Positions 43,883 to 56,287 of a stretch of 64,000 nt of DNA are shown one piece after another. Both the position numbers and the translations under genes were made by a program. This DNA is from Owenia fusiformis (taxonomy: Eukaryota; Annelida; Polychaeta; Sabellida; Oweniidae). The notes beneath the pieces were generated by a model. It saw nothing but the letters and a program-made list of their open reading frames with translations. It was not told where the DNA came from and searched no databases. The stretch spans positions 33,506,867 through 33,570,866 of the forward strand of contig CAIIXF020000008.1 in NCBI GenBank assembly GCA_903813345.2, in the 5' to 3' direction. Within the stretch, counting starts at the first letter, position 1. Every line of letters starts with the position of its first letter.

Positions 43883-44175
43883 AAGAATAAGTCAGCACTG
43901 TATGATAATCAGTTACTGATTTACTGAATGAACATAATCTTGAAGGAGTAGTTGTAAAGGTACAGCATTAACTGTTTGAATATGAGCTCAGTTATGTTGT
44001 CAACTTCCATGCGAAGAAGGTTGGACTACAAACATTCGGCCCGAAGAAGATTGAAGCACTCATGTACGAATAGAAGAATAGCACCGTGTGATAATCGGTT
44101 ACTGATTTACTGATAAGTGAGGAGTTGTACACGTGTTGCATTTACTGTTTGAATATGAGCTCATTTATGTTCAGG
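43808..44175 (+). repeat. Tandem duplication of the TMEM53-like gene 3' end (period 191 bp)
   Basis: GTTAACTTCCATGCGAAGAA at 43808 recurs as GTCAACTTCCATGCGAAGAA at 43999. The copy includes the last 25 or so codons, the stop and about 110 bases of 3' UTR to TTTGAATATGAGCTCA. Several base changes and small gaps separate the copies. Only the first is in frame with the gene. Confidence 0.92.
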
Positions 44176-44758
44176 TTATTACCACAGTCATTGCTGTTTC
44201 TCTTAAAGAATCATTCCCGATTGTGACTTAAATTGGGGAAAGGATAACGCTACGATTATGATATAGTTAGGTTCATAAATAATCATAAACTGCAATATCT
44301 ATGAATTTGACGCAGAAAATGGAATTATTTTTCTTTGGAAATAATCGAAAAGAAAACATGCGAACTTCTAGATTTTTTTAATTTAATTTTGTATCGGTTT
44401 CAATTTGAAGTACGAATCTTTCTAACATTATAAAATCTAACCATATGGGTAATTCTTACATTAGTGCACCAAGTTAACTCCTAGAAAATCTACGTTGGTC
44501 TGTCATCGTCAATTTTGGCACCGTGTCTCGTCCGTTACCGTATCCATATATGGAAATGGTCCGATCTCTTCGTATAGGGTAGATTTGCTACTCTGTGGAG
44601 TCGTCGTTTTTTTTAGTTTATTATATAAATGTCAACAGTCTTATGGTTATATAAATAAAGTCTGAATGTGTTTTAACTAAGAATCTAGATCTAAAATAAT
44701 ATGGCAATAAGTTTTGGCCTCTATGAATAAAACTTGCTTTTGGAAATACAGGGTGACC

Positions 44759-45741
44759 GGAAAAAAAGGAGACCATTGAAGTAATCAATTTCTCCTAAAC
44801 TAGACAAGTGCCATCAATGAAATTTTGCATACACTGGAACAGTTATATGGAAATTTGTTACTGAAGGTTTCAATACAAGCATTCAACTGGTTCAGGAGCT
44901 ATGATCATTTACATAACATGCTCCAAATAGGCACAATTGAGACCAACGCAGAGTTGGATTCATATGGCAAACTACCCTTACATGTTCTGCCCTCTATGGC
45001 ATTATTATGGCATTACATATAGCAGTGATTGCCTTCTTTAGGTCAACAATAGTCTGAGGATTGTTTTGGTATAGATTGTCTTTCAAATATCCATACAAAA
45101 AGAAATCAGCAGGATTCAAGTCTAGGCTGTAATGGCAATGAAGGGTTATCTGACATGTGGTTCATCATCCTGTTGCCAAAGTGCTGATTTACCAAATCTT
45201 AAGAGTCACTTTAGGTATTGGGCATAGTGCCATGTTACTAAAACCACTATATGGCACAATTAAATCCCATATGAAAACCAAGGGCTGCCCAAAACCTCCT
45301 TAGGATGATACTGTAACTGAGTGGGACCACTGAGTCAGAAGCCATAGGTCAGATAAGCTTCGTCTCCATACACCTCAAATTTGAATCCACCTGATTTCTT
45401 TTTGTGGGGCAATTTGAAAGACAATGTGTACCAAAACAATCCTGAGACAATTGCTGACCTAAAGGTGGCAATAAATGCTAAATGTAATGCCATAACAAGG
45501 TCGGAATATGTTAGGGTATTTGCCAAATGTATCCAGCTCTGCGTTGGTCTCAATTGCGCCTATTTGGAGCATGTTATGTAAATGATCATAGCTCCTGAAC
45601 CAGTTGACTGCTTGTATTGACACTTTCAGGAACAAATTTCCATAGAACTGTCCTGATGTATGCAAAATTTCATTGATGTCACTAGTCTATTTTAGGAGAT
45701 ATTGCCTATTTCAATGGTCTCCTTTTTTTCCGGTCACCCTG
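44759..45741. mobile_element. Mariner-family element with decayed transposase
   Basis: CAGGGTGACCGGAAAAAAAG and its complement end the element, flanked by TA (44757-44758, 45742-45743). Arms run for about 100 bases. On the + strand at 45381-45581 a frame reads PPDFFLWGNLKDNVY and ends near LNCAYLEHVM, the catalytic-Asp and C-terminal blocks of a mariner transposase. The front part is broken. Confidence 0.88.
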
Positions 45742-46116
45742 TACAATAATTTCATCATGTTTACTCATTTCACTTTTTAGAACTGCCCGCGGCGCAAGTC
45801 AGTTGCTTAATATTTAGGCTGTATTTTTGCATGCGCGCGGTGCTAGTAAATTGCGTGATATTTCAATGAGTTTTCGCGCCAGGTATCACTAAAAAGAACA
45901 ATAAGCCCTACAGTGCAAATTACATGCTCATGTGTTTTCAACAAAAATAGCTCATCCAAGCGCACTGACACTCACAAAATATTTATGAAAGACATCACGG
46001 TTTATTCCAATCGAACAATTGCACTTAAAACTAGCCGACGCGGTTGACACACGCGGTTAGTCGACACGATTGACACATTGCGATCTGGTTCTATAGAGTG
46101 AAAGCAATACAATAAC

Positions 46117-46420
46117 TCAGATGCGAGTAGGTAGTTACCAGGTTCACCACCAGGTGGATGATTCGGGTCAGATAGCATGGCGGGTGTAGTAGAAAGTTCC
46201 CTTTAACTTGAAAATTGTATCTATACTATGCAATTTAAAATACATCTCCAGTAAAAGAGGTCTATGAGGAATTTCAGAACTATAAGTCACATTTTCAAAA
46301 AAAATTAATATTTCTATATGTACTTTTACAATCATGTAGATTTCAAATATGACATCACTTTTACTGAATTTTGAATATTTAGTGACGTAAATCAAGATTA
46401 TTTTTACTCGCATCTAGTCT
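46117..46420. mobile_element. Inverted-repeat element, family B copy 2
   Basis: Same ends and left arm as the element at 37550-37985, shorter in the middle. TACTCGCATCTAGTCTATT closes it at about 46405-46423. Confidence 0.75.
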
Positions 46421-46457
46421 ATTGTAAGACGAATATTTTCGAATATTTACGTATGTA

Positions 46458-47069
46458 CATGGTGTCAAATAAGTCTGTTCTCCCCCTTAACTTTTTTATT
46501 TCTAAGGTTATCATACTTTCCCATATATCATTTTAAAGCTTATGAAAAATGCTAATCACAGTCAAAAAATCAATAATGCCATCTTCTTAAATAATTCTTA
46601 CAATGTTTCTCGTAAGGTTCTAGTTAAAATGTGATTACGTTAAATCAGGTCAAATAACCAGTATAGTTAATGAAAGGTGAAAAGTTGATACTGCAGTGAC
46701 AATGCCAACATCGGGTGATTTTGATATTTTTCAAGATTTGCCTTTCTCAGGAGAAACGTCATAGCCATTAAACATTGCTCAAATGCTCTTAGAAGCCTTG
46801 AAAGTGCAACCTCGCCGTTTGTGAACATTTTGGAATCGTATCCCTGTAGATTCCGAGGGAGTCCGAGCTGCAGGAGAGAAACATACAGATTATCAAAAAA
46901 GTGGAATATGGATATCACTAAAAATGCTCTTTAAAATGTTGATTTTAACCAATCACTCTGAATATGTGTGATCAGCAAATTAAATTTCCATTAAGATAAT
47001 ATATAGTAATCCTATGTATTATCTAAATTAAAAAAGTTAAGGGGGAGAACAGACTTATTTGACGCCCTG
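46458..47069. mobile_element. Mariner-type MITE, family A copy 2
   Basis: CATGGTGTCAAATAAGTCTG to CAGACTTATTTGACGCCCTG, flanked by TA. It aligns with the element at 23225-23852 along most of its length, including TCATACTTTCCCAT and CAATGCCAACAT words, with many differences, so the two insertions are not recent duplicates. Confidence 0.88.
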
Positions 47070-49950
47070 TAATGTACGTTGTCTTACATTATTTCATTGG
47101 CGTAACCGGTCATGGGGCAAATATTGACGCAGATATTTTTCAATTGAAGCTGTGAAAAAGAAGTTTATTTTATATCAAAAAATAGTATAATATCTCGTCC
47201 ATATTAAAGCATTTCAGTATTTTTTAGTCAAGCAAGCTTGCATAAATTATAATGAACATGTATATATGTCAATCGCCAAATGGGGTTAAAGACATTGCTG
47301 AATAAGTGAGGCAATATGATTATATGGTACAATCGCCTATTAACTACTTTTTTTAGATTAGTGGAAATATGAACGTATTTTGCTTAGGTTTTAGATGATT
47401 TCGGGATGTTATAACAGGAAGTGACGTAATCTAAGTATTAATTTGCATATTGTATCAATATATTGAAAACAAATCAGCTAGAAAAACATTGCTTACGATT
47501 TAAATTCACCTCGCATGTCATAGCCCTTTTCATATTTTCTCATATTAATACGATTATAAATAATTGGTTGTCGCAACCATAACAAGATTGTAACAGGGTC
47601 TTGAAGAATATACCTTTAAGTTGTACACGTCTAGTATGCACATATAGCGTATATTACTTATGAAATACACTTATCACAATAAACATTTTGGGGACCGTTA
47701 ACGGGAACATAAAGTTAAGAATTCCTATATCAATTGTTATAACTGCCTTCGATATAATGAGGGCATATAGAGAGAACATTAGACTAAGGAATTCTTAACT
47801 TTTACGTAGTGTCTGTTAATTACCCCCTGATTGAAAACGTATATAGATATTTGTTTGATATTGAGCTCGTACATTCTAACGTGTTACTCCCCCGTCAGAC
47901 CAGAGTGGTGTCCTCACTGTGCTGCCGCGACCGTAGGGCGACCAGAACCCTCGGCGCTCTAGCCACGGCCACATGCATTCTACGTGTATATCGGTTGCAC
48001 CGCGGCCTCATGACGTTTTTACCACGTGGTCACGACATTTAGCAGAAACACGATGTCGAAGAAACACGCTACTAGAAGCCGAAACATGGTGATGGCCGAG
48101 ACAGATCTTCATCTCGGATCGCGGATAGTATCCACCTCACCTAAAATGTTACAATTTTATTTTCGCAGCATCTTTGCCACGTGTATACTGCGCCAGTACT
48201 ACATTCCCGTTTCTCTCAAGAGCTTCGTGATCGCAACGCGTTCCTACAACGTTCCATGTCAAATCGTGGAACCTTGGCGTTTGTTTTGAAGATTCTTTAT
48301 TAAATCAAACGCCGTCACTCGGCGGTATCGGCGACCATGGAGAATGAAGCACGGTGCTTTAACGACGCTTATGATGATCTTGGCGCGCTCTAAGACCTTT
48401 TTCGTCGTCTGAGCAGCGCACTTAGGACGCTACTCAGGTTTGATGGGGGTATTAGTGCATGGCCTATTGAGCCTCTGTTACCAAAGTGAATGCAGTTGCA
48501 TACGTCCTTGATACATTGTTCACAATATTTTCAAACGCCTGAGTTCAGAAAATTTCATCAGTAGAAAATCTTTTGGAATATTCATGTCCAGTTTTGTAGT
48601 TTTGGCCTTGACCAGATTTTCACATTCTTTCAGAAATACCACATTGCGGACACCTCAAACCCGTCCAAGTATATATGGGATAAATATATAATACTGTATT
48701 TGTAGTGAATGGTCAGGGGAACCCCTTGTGTTTTCCCAATGCATTAAAAAATCAACAAGAAGATATATTGAAAAATACTTTGCAGTTCAACTTCCATTGC
48801 TTTATTTCATTTGTAAATCGTTGGGAAATGATTTTAAACTTAAATCCGCTCAGATTTATGTTTAAAAGGTAAAGGACGATATATACATTAATTTCTAAGG
48901 CATCAAAAATCAAAACAGAGTAGATTGTGTTGGACAGCTACAAGCGCCCCGTTTACAGTTTTAGCTGCTTTGGAAAACACAAATTATTTTTGAGCATTCA
49001 CTACTTAGCACATTCCTTCGAACTTGTAGAGAACACAATCTCTTCTCTATTGTGTCAAAAAAATAAAAGTTGAAAAATTTTGATTTTCATGACGAGAAAA
49101 TGTGATGTTAAAATCACTTAATCCAATTTTTAACTGTCAAAAAATGGCCGGGTTTGTAGTCTGTTTAAATTGGGGCAATGACGTTTAACATTGAAAAACA
49201 TGTTAACGTTCCCCTTTGTAAACTACATGTTATAGTTTATTCAATTACAAAGAAACGCCCTCTTGGTAGCTCTTATTTCTATGTTTAAAACGATTGACCA
49301 AGTTACTGTTTACCTTTTACCCCGTTCTTACTATTACTGTTTTCCTGTTTCAATTTAAATGCAAAGATTTTTTGTAGCAAAGTCAACATTTGGATAATTT
49401 TTTTCTTTACAATTGTATTGGTGCAAGCAGTTGAATAAACTAATAACCTTGCTTGCGTATAGAAATTATGGCTTTTCTATACGAGCTTGCGTGTTAAAGA
49501 CCTTTTTACACCAATTTTGAAAGAGCTGTAATTAAACCTCTTGACAAAGATTTTATTGTCAAATGTTGACTGTCGACCGAGTCTTTTGTTAACATGTTAA
49601 GGAAGCTAAAATGCTATGGCGTTGATTGGTACAAAAATCTATATCTATTTAGTTATTATATACTTATTTTTCACAAAAAGATATAGAGGGGGCAAGGTGT
49701 GTCCAATTCCAGCCAATCAGAACATAGTTTTTCATATGAGTGCAATGCATTTAACTACTCCAGGGAGATTAAAGATGACCTACGTTTCTGATTGGTCAAG
49801 AGTTATAATCATGTCTGTTATCTCTAAGTTCTGGGGCTTTCCCTCCTCTTATACTACTCTACTAGACCAGGGATATCTTTAGATAACATCAAATTCACAA
49901 TTTCAAGTTGGTTGTCAAGTTGGCTTCTCTGTTCACCAAAAGTATAGTTA
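47070..49950. other. Intergenic, no gene recognised
   Basis: An 80-90 bp hairpin pairs AAGTTAAGAATTCCT with AGGAATTCTTAACTT at 47712-47803. A patch at about 47880-48300 is richer in G+C and has two overlapping frames of 77 and 87 codons that I cannot assign. A small hairpin CGTATAGAAA / TTTCTATACG lies near 49457. Confidence 0.5.
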
Positions 49951-49951
49951 A

Positions 49952-50622
49952 TACTACGGCCAAGGCCATTCGTGTCCAAAACACCTAGATTCAATTTGAC
50001 TTTAAGTTCTTGTAGGGGACCCCAAGGCATGTAAGAAAAGTTTGTGAATACTTGCAAAGCATGCTCAAAAGCGCTGAGTCAGCAAATTTTATCATTTTCT
50101 AGTCAGAGTTTGACCATTTGCTTGAAACTATTTAATATCTCATTTGAGAATGTTGCAATTATAATGAAACATTGTTAATATATCAATAAGGCATGTATGA
50201 AGATTTCCTGAAAGTTTGGGTCTTATCAAACAGAATTTGGTAGAGATATAAGATATTTTGTCCCTAAAAGTACACAATTTCTCTTCAAAATTTATTAATC
50301 AGTCGATAGTTAATCAGTCATTTAAAAAACAGTAAGGGCCTATGGTGTATAAAACCTGAATAAAAACTTCACTGATGATGTTAGCAAATATTTCTTGCAT
50401 AAGTTTCAATAAAAAGTGCATGCATCTATTTTTCTGATTTTTCTCTTGGTATGGACAAACTCCGACTAGAAAATGATAAAATTTGCTGACTCAGCGCTTT
50501 TGAGCATGCTTTGCAAGTGTTCGCAAACTTTTTTTTACATGTCTTGGGGTCCCCTACAAGAATCTAATATCAAATTGAATCTAGGTGTTTTGGACACAAA
50601 TGGCATTGGTCGTAGTACTAAG
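49952..50622. mobile_element. Inverted-repeat element with 165-bp arms
   Basis: Arms 49952-50112 and 50456-50622 face each other. Shared words are CCATTCGTGTCCAAAACACC, CCTAGATTCAATTTGA, TGTAGGGGACCCCAAG, GCATGCTCAAAAGCGCTGAG and TCAGCAAATTTTATCATT. The roughly 340-bp centre has no frame. No clear target duplication. Confidence 0.85.
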
Positions 50623-53600
50623 TACACTGTGCGTAGCGTCATACATAGCGTATATCACTGGCCAGTATCAAGCGAAGCTTACGGCCGTCACCTTCGCATT
50701 CAAGATGGCGGACTGGAGGTGTCGATTTCGATTTATAGTTGACCGTTTACGTAATGCTTTGATATTTGAAGTAAACCAGGCTTTTATGGCTTGGAAACTC
50801 TGGAGTATGATCAATTGTTCATATATTGTGCGTAGACGCCACAGTTCAACGATATCTTCCACCGCTTAGGGAAGGTTGCATGGATTTTGGTATCATGACC
50901 ATTACCGTATCATACATACATTTTACAAAAATCGTATTCACCTCCCAATGAATACCTCTTGCGAGAATCGTATTCACCTCCCAGAAATATTTGCCAAACA
51001 ACACTTTCTATTACGGATTCAGATCGGTCGGTATAGCGACCAATAGTGTTCTCACCTTTTTGGTTTTTTCAAAGAATATCTCCAAACGAAGGTGTGTAGT
51101 GTGAAGTCATGTATAAGCCTATTAAACACAGGCCCTATGAATAAAATCAATATTCAATCCCTCCAAATAAATGCCATCTATTTATTCGGGAAATACTTTG
51201 AGGCACCGATACCATTATTGTTATATGAATTACTATGGCATTATTTTTGCTTCTTTATTCATTAAATTCAAATATATTCGATATATGAAACATTTATATT
51301 CGCTAAATCATTTTTCCATTCGGTAAAAACGTTTATATGTTTGTTACAGCAAATTAAGTTTTCAAAATAGCCAATCACTTAATACTATGTGCATTAAATT
51401 ACATATTTCATTCGTTAAATTATATTTTTGCGTAAATTGTTATGGTATTCCTTAAGAGTAACACATTATATGCACAATATTGAATTTCTATTTGAACCCT
51501 ACCGAAATAAGTTTGCCTATATTTACCAAATGGTTTATTTTTCTATGACATAGTTAATGCATTTTACCGAAAGCTAATTTGCTATTTACCGAATGCAATA
51601 AAGTAATATTCGATAACTTGCGTTGTTGTTCGATATTTTGTCACATGACTTCGAGATTTGCAAAATGGTCGCGCAGCTATTCTACATCGTACAAATATAT
51701 CACGTGACTGAAAGTCTCGCAAATTATCGAAAAATAACGAAATTTATCGAATGTGGCATTCGGTATTTACCGAATATAAATAATTAAAATACCGAATGTA
51801 CAAATAATTAATTGAATTATACGTGCGTTAAGGAAAACAAATTGATTCGCTGCATCACACAAATACATGTATAAATATCAAATGTGAATGTCAATACAAA
51901 GAACAAGTGAAACTATTTAGCGAATGTAAATTGTTTAGATTATTACATTTGATAAAATAAAAAAAACATTCGATAGATTGGGTAAAGGTTTGGTAAATTG
52001 TTTGTTTTATTTGGTATTTATGGAATATTAATGTACCGAATAAAGAAGCAGTTTAAACACCATAAATTACTGAATGAATAATAAAATTACCTGTCATACA
52101 ATTTTGAGAATAACTTATATGTACCGATTTGCTATATGCACTTTAAATTAGAGTACAGCTTGAAATTTACCTCATTTTTTAAATCAAGGCCATGTTTTTG
52201 CTTATTTCGTCACGACTGGTAAATATTGATTCATTTACATGACATTTGCCTGGCCTTGATTAAACACTTAGCTTTGATTGCCCGTAGAATAGGTGGACAT
52301 TCAACATAGTATCACTCTATGTGCAGGTTTTTTAAAACGGTTAAAGGAACAAAATGGCACACGTGGTCATCGTTTGTAAATATTAAAACTATAGTATTTG
52401 TTTCATAAATAAAAACATACATAAATTCCTCATGATACCTTTCTATTTGCTTTTACTTTTCGATATAATCTAGACTCCCATTTTGGTTACACTTTTTTGC
52501 AAAAATATTTCTGTTGTACTCGCAATTTTCGATGTAGTTACTAATTCTTGCTAGTAGCACATTGTGTGAACATTGGTACCATAATAGCGAGAAAAAAAAT
52601 AAATAAAGAGATACTAATTTTAATCCCTCGTATAATAAAGTAATACAACTTAAGTTCAACATGCCCATAGATGAAGTCATTGAACCCGTCAGCGATTTTT
52701 GCTGGGAGGTTTAAATTCCAAAATCAACATTAAAATGAATTTGTACAATCAAACCAAAAAGAGACTGTTTAAGTCAATAAATTAACACCTTTACAAGAGT
52801 CTGAATCTGGCAATTCGAATACATACAAATAAACATTATTTGAATACGGCGATCTCCTTCCAATGTAAAGATATGAAGAATATACAATGCTTCTTTAAGC
52901 GCGAGTTCAACCTCAGTATAGGTCAAATTGTAACATCATTTTTAGACAAACATTAACATTAAAAGAGACGTATAGCTTATTCTTACAAAATCTAAAATTC
53001 CAACAAACTCAGCTGTTCCTAAGCAAGAGTCCTCTTAAGTACATTTTACAGTGCATTGAAAAAGTAACTTAGACATTAAAATGTCTGTGCCAAATCTTCA
53101 AAACAAATTTAAAAATATACAAATCAAATCAATAATCAAATATAGATGTCGTTGTAGTCATACTGTCAAGCTTTACTTTTTCAAAAGGAGTGGTAGCGAT
53201 ATGGTGAACAAAATTGAAAACATTTTTCTGTTAATTAAACCAGCCCTAAAATTCTGAAAATACACAACATCAATGTAATGGTCATCTTTTGAATGGTATC
53301 AATTTAATTTGAAAATATTGATCTCCTTTTTATATATTGTTTTTGGAAACACATCACAAAACTGTCTTTTGTTCTTAGAACACCATGTTTGGAATGAAAT
53401 GAAACGTCTATCCGAACCTCGTTGGAAGAAAGTGACATATACACGCCGTATTTGGGTTTCTCAATATTGTACTTATCCCACCGAATGAAGTTCGAGGGGG
53501 GTATAGGAAAGCCGTCAGTTCGTCCATCCGTCCGTCCGCCCGTCCGTCTGTTCGTTCGTCTGTCCGGGCGCCTTAAGCGTCGGACAGCTGGTCATTATCT

Positions 53601-53816
53601 GGTTACTTTTGATACTGACCAGTTGATTTTTTCACTAGGTATAGGAAAATAACATTGCAACTGGTCAGTAATGCCTTTTTGACCAGCAGCTCTGGAATCC
53701 TTAGGGCATACACTGGATAGCTCGAACATCGGCTGATGGATTTATAGGCTTATGTCTTATGAGTCATTGCACAGAATTGGTCGAATAGCCGATAGATGTC
53801 ATTCATTGATTAAACA
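50623..53816. other. AT-rich spacer
   Basis: No gene. AATCGTATTCACCTCCCA occurs twice (50931, 50967). Between 51280 and 52060 the words ATTCGGTA/TACCGAAT and TTCGATA are unusually frequent, including a foldback near 51759-51800. A CCGT-type tetranucleotide microsatellite lies at 53518-53568. Confidence 0.55.
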
Positions 53817-53905
53817 TGACGTCATATTTGAGATCTTAAGATAAATCTGACGTCATGACGTCAGTGCCATAGAAACTGAGATTGTCTTATTTTATTTTGA
53901 CGTCA
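53817..53905 (+). promoter_or_regulatory. Cluster of four perfect CRE palindromes
   Basis: TGACGTCA at 53817-53824, 53848-53855, 53856-53863 (the last two abut) and 53898-53905. This 8-bp CREB/ATF site is rare by chance. Possibly an enhancer or part of a promoter; a repeat origin is the alternative. Confidence 0.5.
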
Positions 53906-54337
53906 TTCCAATGTAATGAACCAGTTATATCACCAAAAGTTATCATATTTTGTTTGAAATTGGCCGAAAAGTTAAAGGTATGAGGATTCTAATCTCAACG
54001 GAATCAAACAGATCTACCTTCAAAGTTACAGAAACCTGAGATGACTAAGATACCATATGATTTTAAGTACCTCTACCAGACCGTTGAATATCCTCATTTC
54101 ACCATTTTGACGCCATTTCTAATGGATTTCAATGGAGTCATGCATGAATTCCTCATGATTTTTTCAAAACAAATTGGCCGAAAAGTGTGCATGTGTACAT
54201 TGCTTAAAACATGTTAAATCAGTAAAGGTTGATGTCTAGTTATAGAAACCTGAGATGACTAAGCTGGCAAATCAATATCATTCGCACAGTAAGCGTTCGA
54301 AAAATGTCTCCATTATAAATCCCATAGGCTTTGGAAA

Positions 54338-54366
54338 ACCGGAAGTAATGGTTCTGCGCATGCGCA
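54338..54366. promoter_or_regulatory. ETS site next to NRF-1 palindrome
   Basis: ACCGGAAGT at 54338-54346 (ETS consensus) and TGCGCATGCGCA at 54355-54366 (NRF-1 consensus), 8 bases apart. This pairing marks TATA-less metazoan promoters. The next + strand gene is the Gln-rich one 1.2 kb on, which has a plausible 5' UTR acceptor. The surrounding text belongs to a short repeat (CAAAATGGCCACC), which weakens the call. Confidence 0.4.
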
Positions 54367-54399
54367 GTGAAATATTGGACAAATTTTGTGCAATGGTGA

Positions 54400-54870
54400 A
54401 GGACCTCTATTCGAGAAGTAATTTTCAATACGGCAGCTCAACTCAAAATGGCCACCTTTTTGGTAAAAATGTAATCTTTGATAACTCAAATTCTAGCTAG
54501 TAGACGGATTTGGTTCAAATCTTATATGCTGATGCTAAAGGACAAAAGAGCTAGCTTTGCCCACGATGAGATTTCTTAAGATAAGATCACCACTGAATTT
54601 CAAAATGGCCACCCTTTTTAATGGAATAACGTTATATTCGTGGTTGGTCCTATGGTGTAGTGGTTAAGAAGCCTGTCTGTAAATGCCAAGATGGAAAATT
54701 CAACCCCTACAAAAAGAATAAGATGTGGAAATTCAATTTTTGTAAAAATTGAATCTTAGCGACCTGAGGCAAATCGCCTAACAGCTATAGTAACCGAGGA
54801 AGATGATGATTTGATAACTTAAATACCAGTGAACTGATTTGGTTATTTTATATGCTGATGCCTTGGGACA
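54400..54870 (+). repeat. Two copies of a short host repeat flanking a SINE
   Basis: CAAAATGGCCACC, TGATAACT, GATTTGGTT and TATATGCTGATGC recur in the same order at about 54444-54545 and 54600-54870. The second copy is split by the SINE at 54646-54812. Confidence 0.7.
54646..54812 (+). mobile_element. tRNA-derived SINE
   Basis: GGTCCTATGGTGTAGTGGTT is a tRNA 5' half with an intact A box. AATTCAACCCC about 45 bases later stands for a B box. The 3' part is unrelated to tRNA (GACCTGAGGCAAATCGCC) and ends in GATGATGAT. The anticodon arm does not fold, so it is not a functional tRNA. The empty counterpart of the host repeat at about 54480 supports an insertion. Confidence 0.72.
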
Positions 54871-55552
54871 CATGTGTTCTGCTAAAGAGGGGGTTGTTTC
54901 AGTACATATTACTTTGATATCGTTTTGTTATTGTATGGTTTTAATTTCCGTAAAAGTACTACTGAATTCTCGGACCTGTGTTTACCGGTGTTAGGGGAGA
55001 ACAATAAACACAAGGACGTTACGATCGATTCAGTGAAAGTAAGACATTTGTGTATTGTTCTGCGATTTCATTTAATCCATTTACTAGTTTTAAGCCAACT
55101 ACTTGCGTAAATTTAGAAAAGGTCAGTTCAAACCACATATTTTTGATTACGAGATCACTAACAATTTTTAGTTTTTGATCAATTAAAAACGGATTCAACC
55201 ATTGTTTGGATAAAGTTATTACAAGCTTGGTAAGGTGAGTAGCAGTACTGCAGATCTGACTAGATAATAAACCAATCTGAGTTTGTTGCCAATTACTTGA
55301 TGAACAGCTAACTTGGTTCAAACTTTAGAACAATAAAGAAATGAGTAACACTTACAATAAGCGATACAATAATAATGATGCTTCTCCTAAATTACATAGT
55401 TTTGCTAGTATATCCTTAAGATTAAAATAACTAAAATTGAAGTTTGTGAAATAGATATACGATCATAATATGCTGTGAGGCATCACCACAAAACCACATT
55501 ACATTTATACAGGCATATGAAGTTATATCATTTATGTTACAGGGATACAAAG

Positions 55553-56287
55553 ATGGGATCAAGTGTAAGCGTTGGCCCTAAGGACAGAAGCCGGGTTCGT
55601 TCAGTTACCACAAATGCACCCTCACAGAAAGGACGACTTGGCACAAATCTCGGTAAGCAGACACCGACAACACAAGTAACCGTTGTTCAAGCGGCTCCTG
55701 ATCAACAACAGCAACAACAATACTACCAGCCTCCTCCCCAACAGGTACACCATCAGCCACAACAGTATCATCAGTCGCAGCATTATCAGCAGCAATATCA
55801 GCAACCAGTTCAGCATTATCAACAACCTCAATATCAACAACAGAATGGTTATTATCAACAACAGCAGCCGCCAGATTACAATCAATCTCAAGCCGAGTAT
55901 CAACACCAACAATACCAGCATTCACAACAACAAACCCAATATCAACAACCACAACAAACCCAATATCAACAACCACAACAAACCCAATATCAACAACAAC
56001 AGCAAACACAGTATCAACAGCATCAACCACATCAACAAGCACCTGAACCTCAACAACAAACAAATACAGGTGACGTTCCCGGAACACCAAGCAGCTCCAA
56101 AGAGGCAAGTGACCGCAAAACGCCAAGCGATTCCAAGGAGGCAGGTGACCCACAACGCAAAGTAACTCCAGAGGCAAGTGATCGCACAACGCCAAGCGAT
56201 TCAAAAGAGGTAGGTGACTCCACAACACAAAATGAACCCAAAGAGGCAGGCGACCCCGCATTAACAAGCAACTCCAGAGAAAACTGA
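55553..56287 (+). CDS. Gln/Tyr-rich protein with N-myristoylation signal
   Basis: I start at ATG 55553 (244 residues) because it gives MGSSVS, the N-myristoylation pattern M-G-X3-S. A 3' splice site (TTTATGTTACAG, ending 55541) lies just upstream, so earlier in-frame ATGs are probably intron. Residues about 45-180 are Gln/Tyr/Pro/His-rich with repeated TQYQQPQQ, a prion-like composition. About 185-244 hold four copies of a SDSKEAGDP-type repeat, rich in Ser/Thr/Asp/Lys. There is no folded domain I recognise. A membrane-tethered disordered protein is inferred. In the +1 frame the text after 56275 continues as EKTETPEQVQETF to TAG at 56316-56318, which suits the repeat better than the present end, so a one-base shift is possible. 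Confidence 0.65.
   Translation: MGSSVSVGPKDRSRVRSVTTNAPSQKGRLGTNLGKQTPTTQVTVVQAAPDQQQQQQYYQPPPQQVHHQPQQYHQSQHYQQQYQQPVQHYQQPQYQQQNGYYQQQQPPDYNQSQAEYQHQQYQHSQQQTQYQQPQQTQYQQPQQTQYQQQQQTQYQQHQPHQQAPEPQQQTNTGDVPGTPSSSKEASDRKTPSDSKEAGDPQRKVTPEASDRTTPSDSKEVGDSTTQNEPKEAGDPALTSNSREN

Noticed and set aside
54646-54718. Functional tRNA gene
   Set aside because: Only the 5' half and A box are good. The anticodon stem does not pair, and the body continues as a SINE.
55683-56165. + strand Asn/Ile-rich frame of 160 codons
   Set aside because: Shifted reading of the same CAA repeats. The Gln frame has a better start (MGSSVS) and a structured C-terminal repeat.
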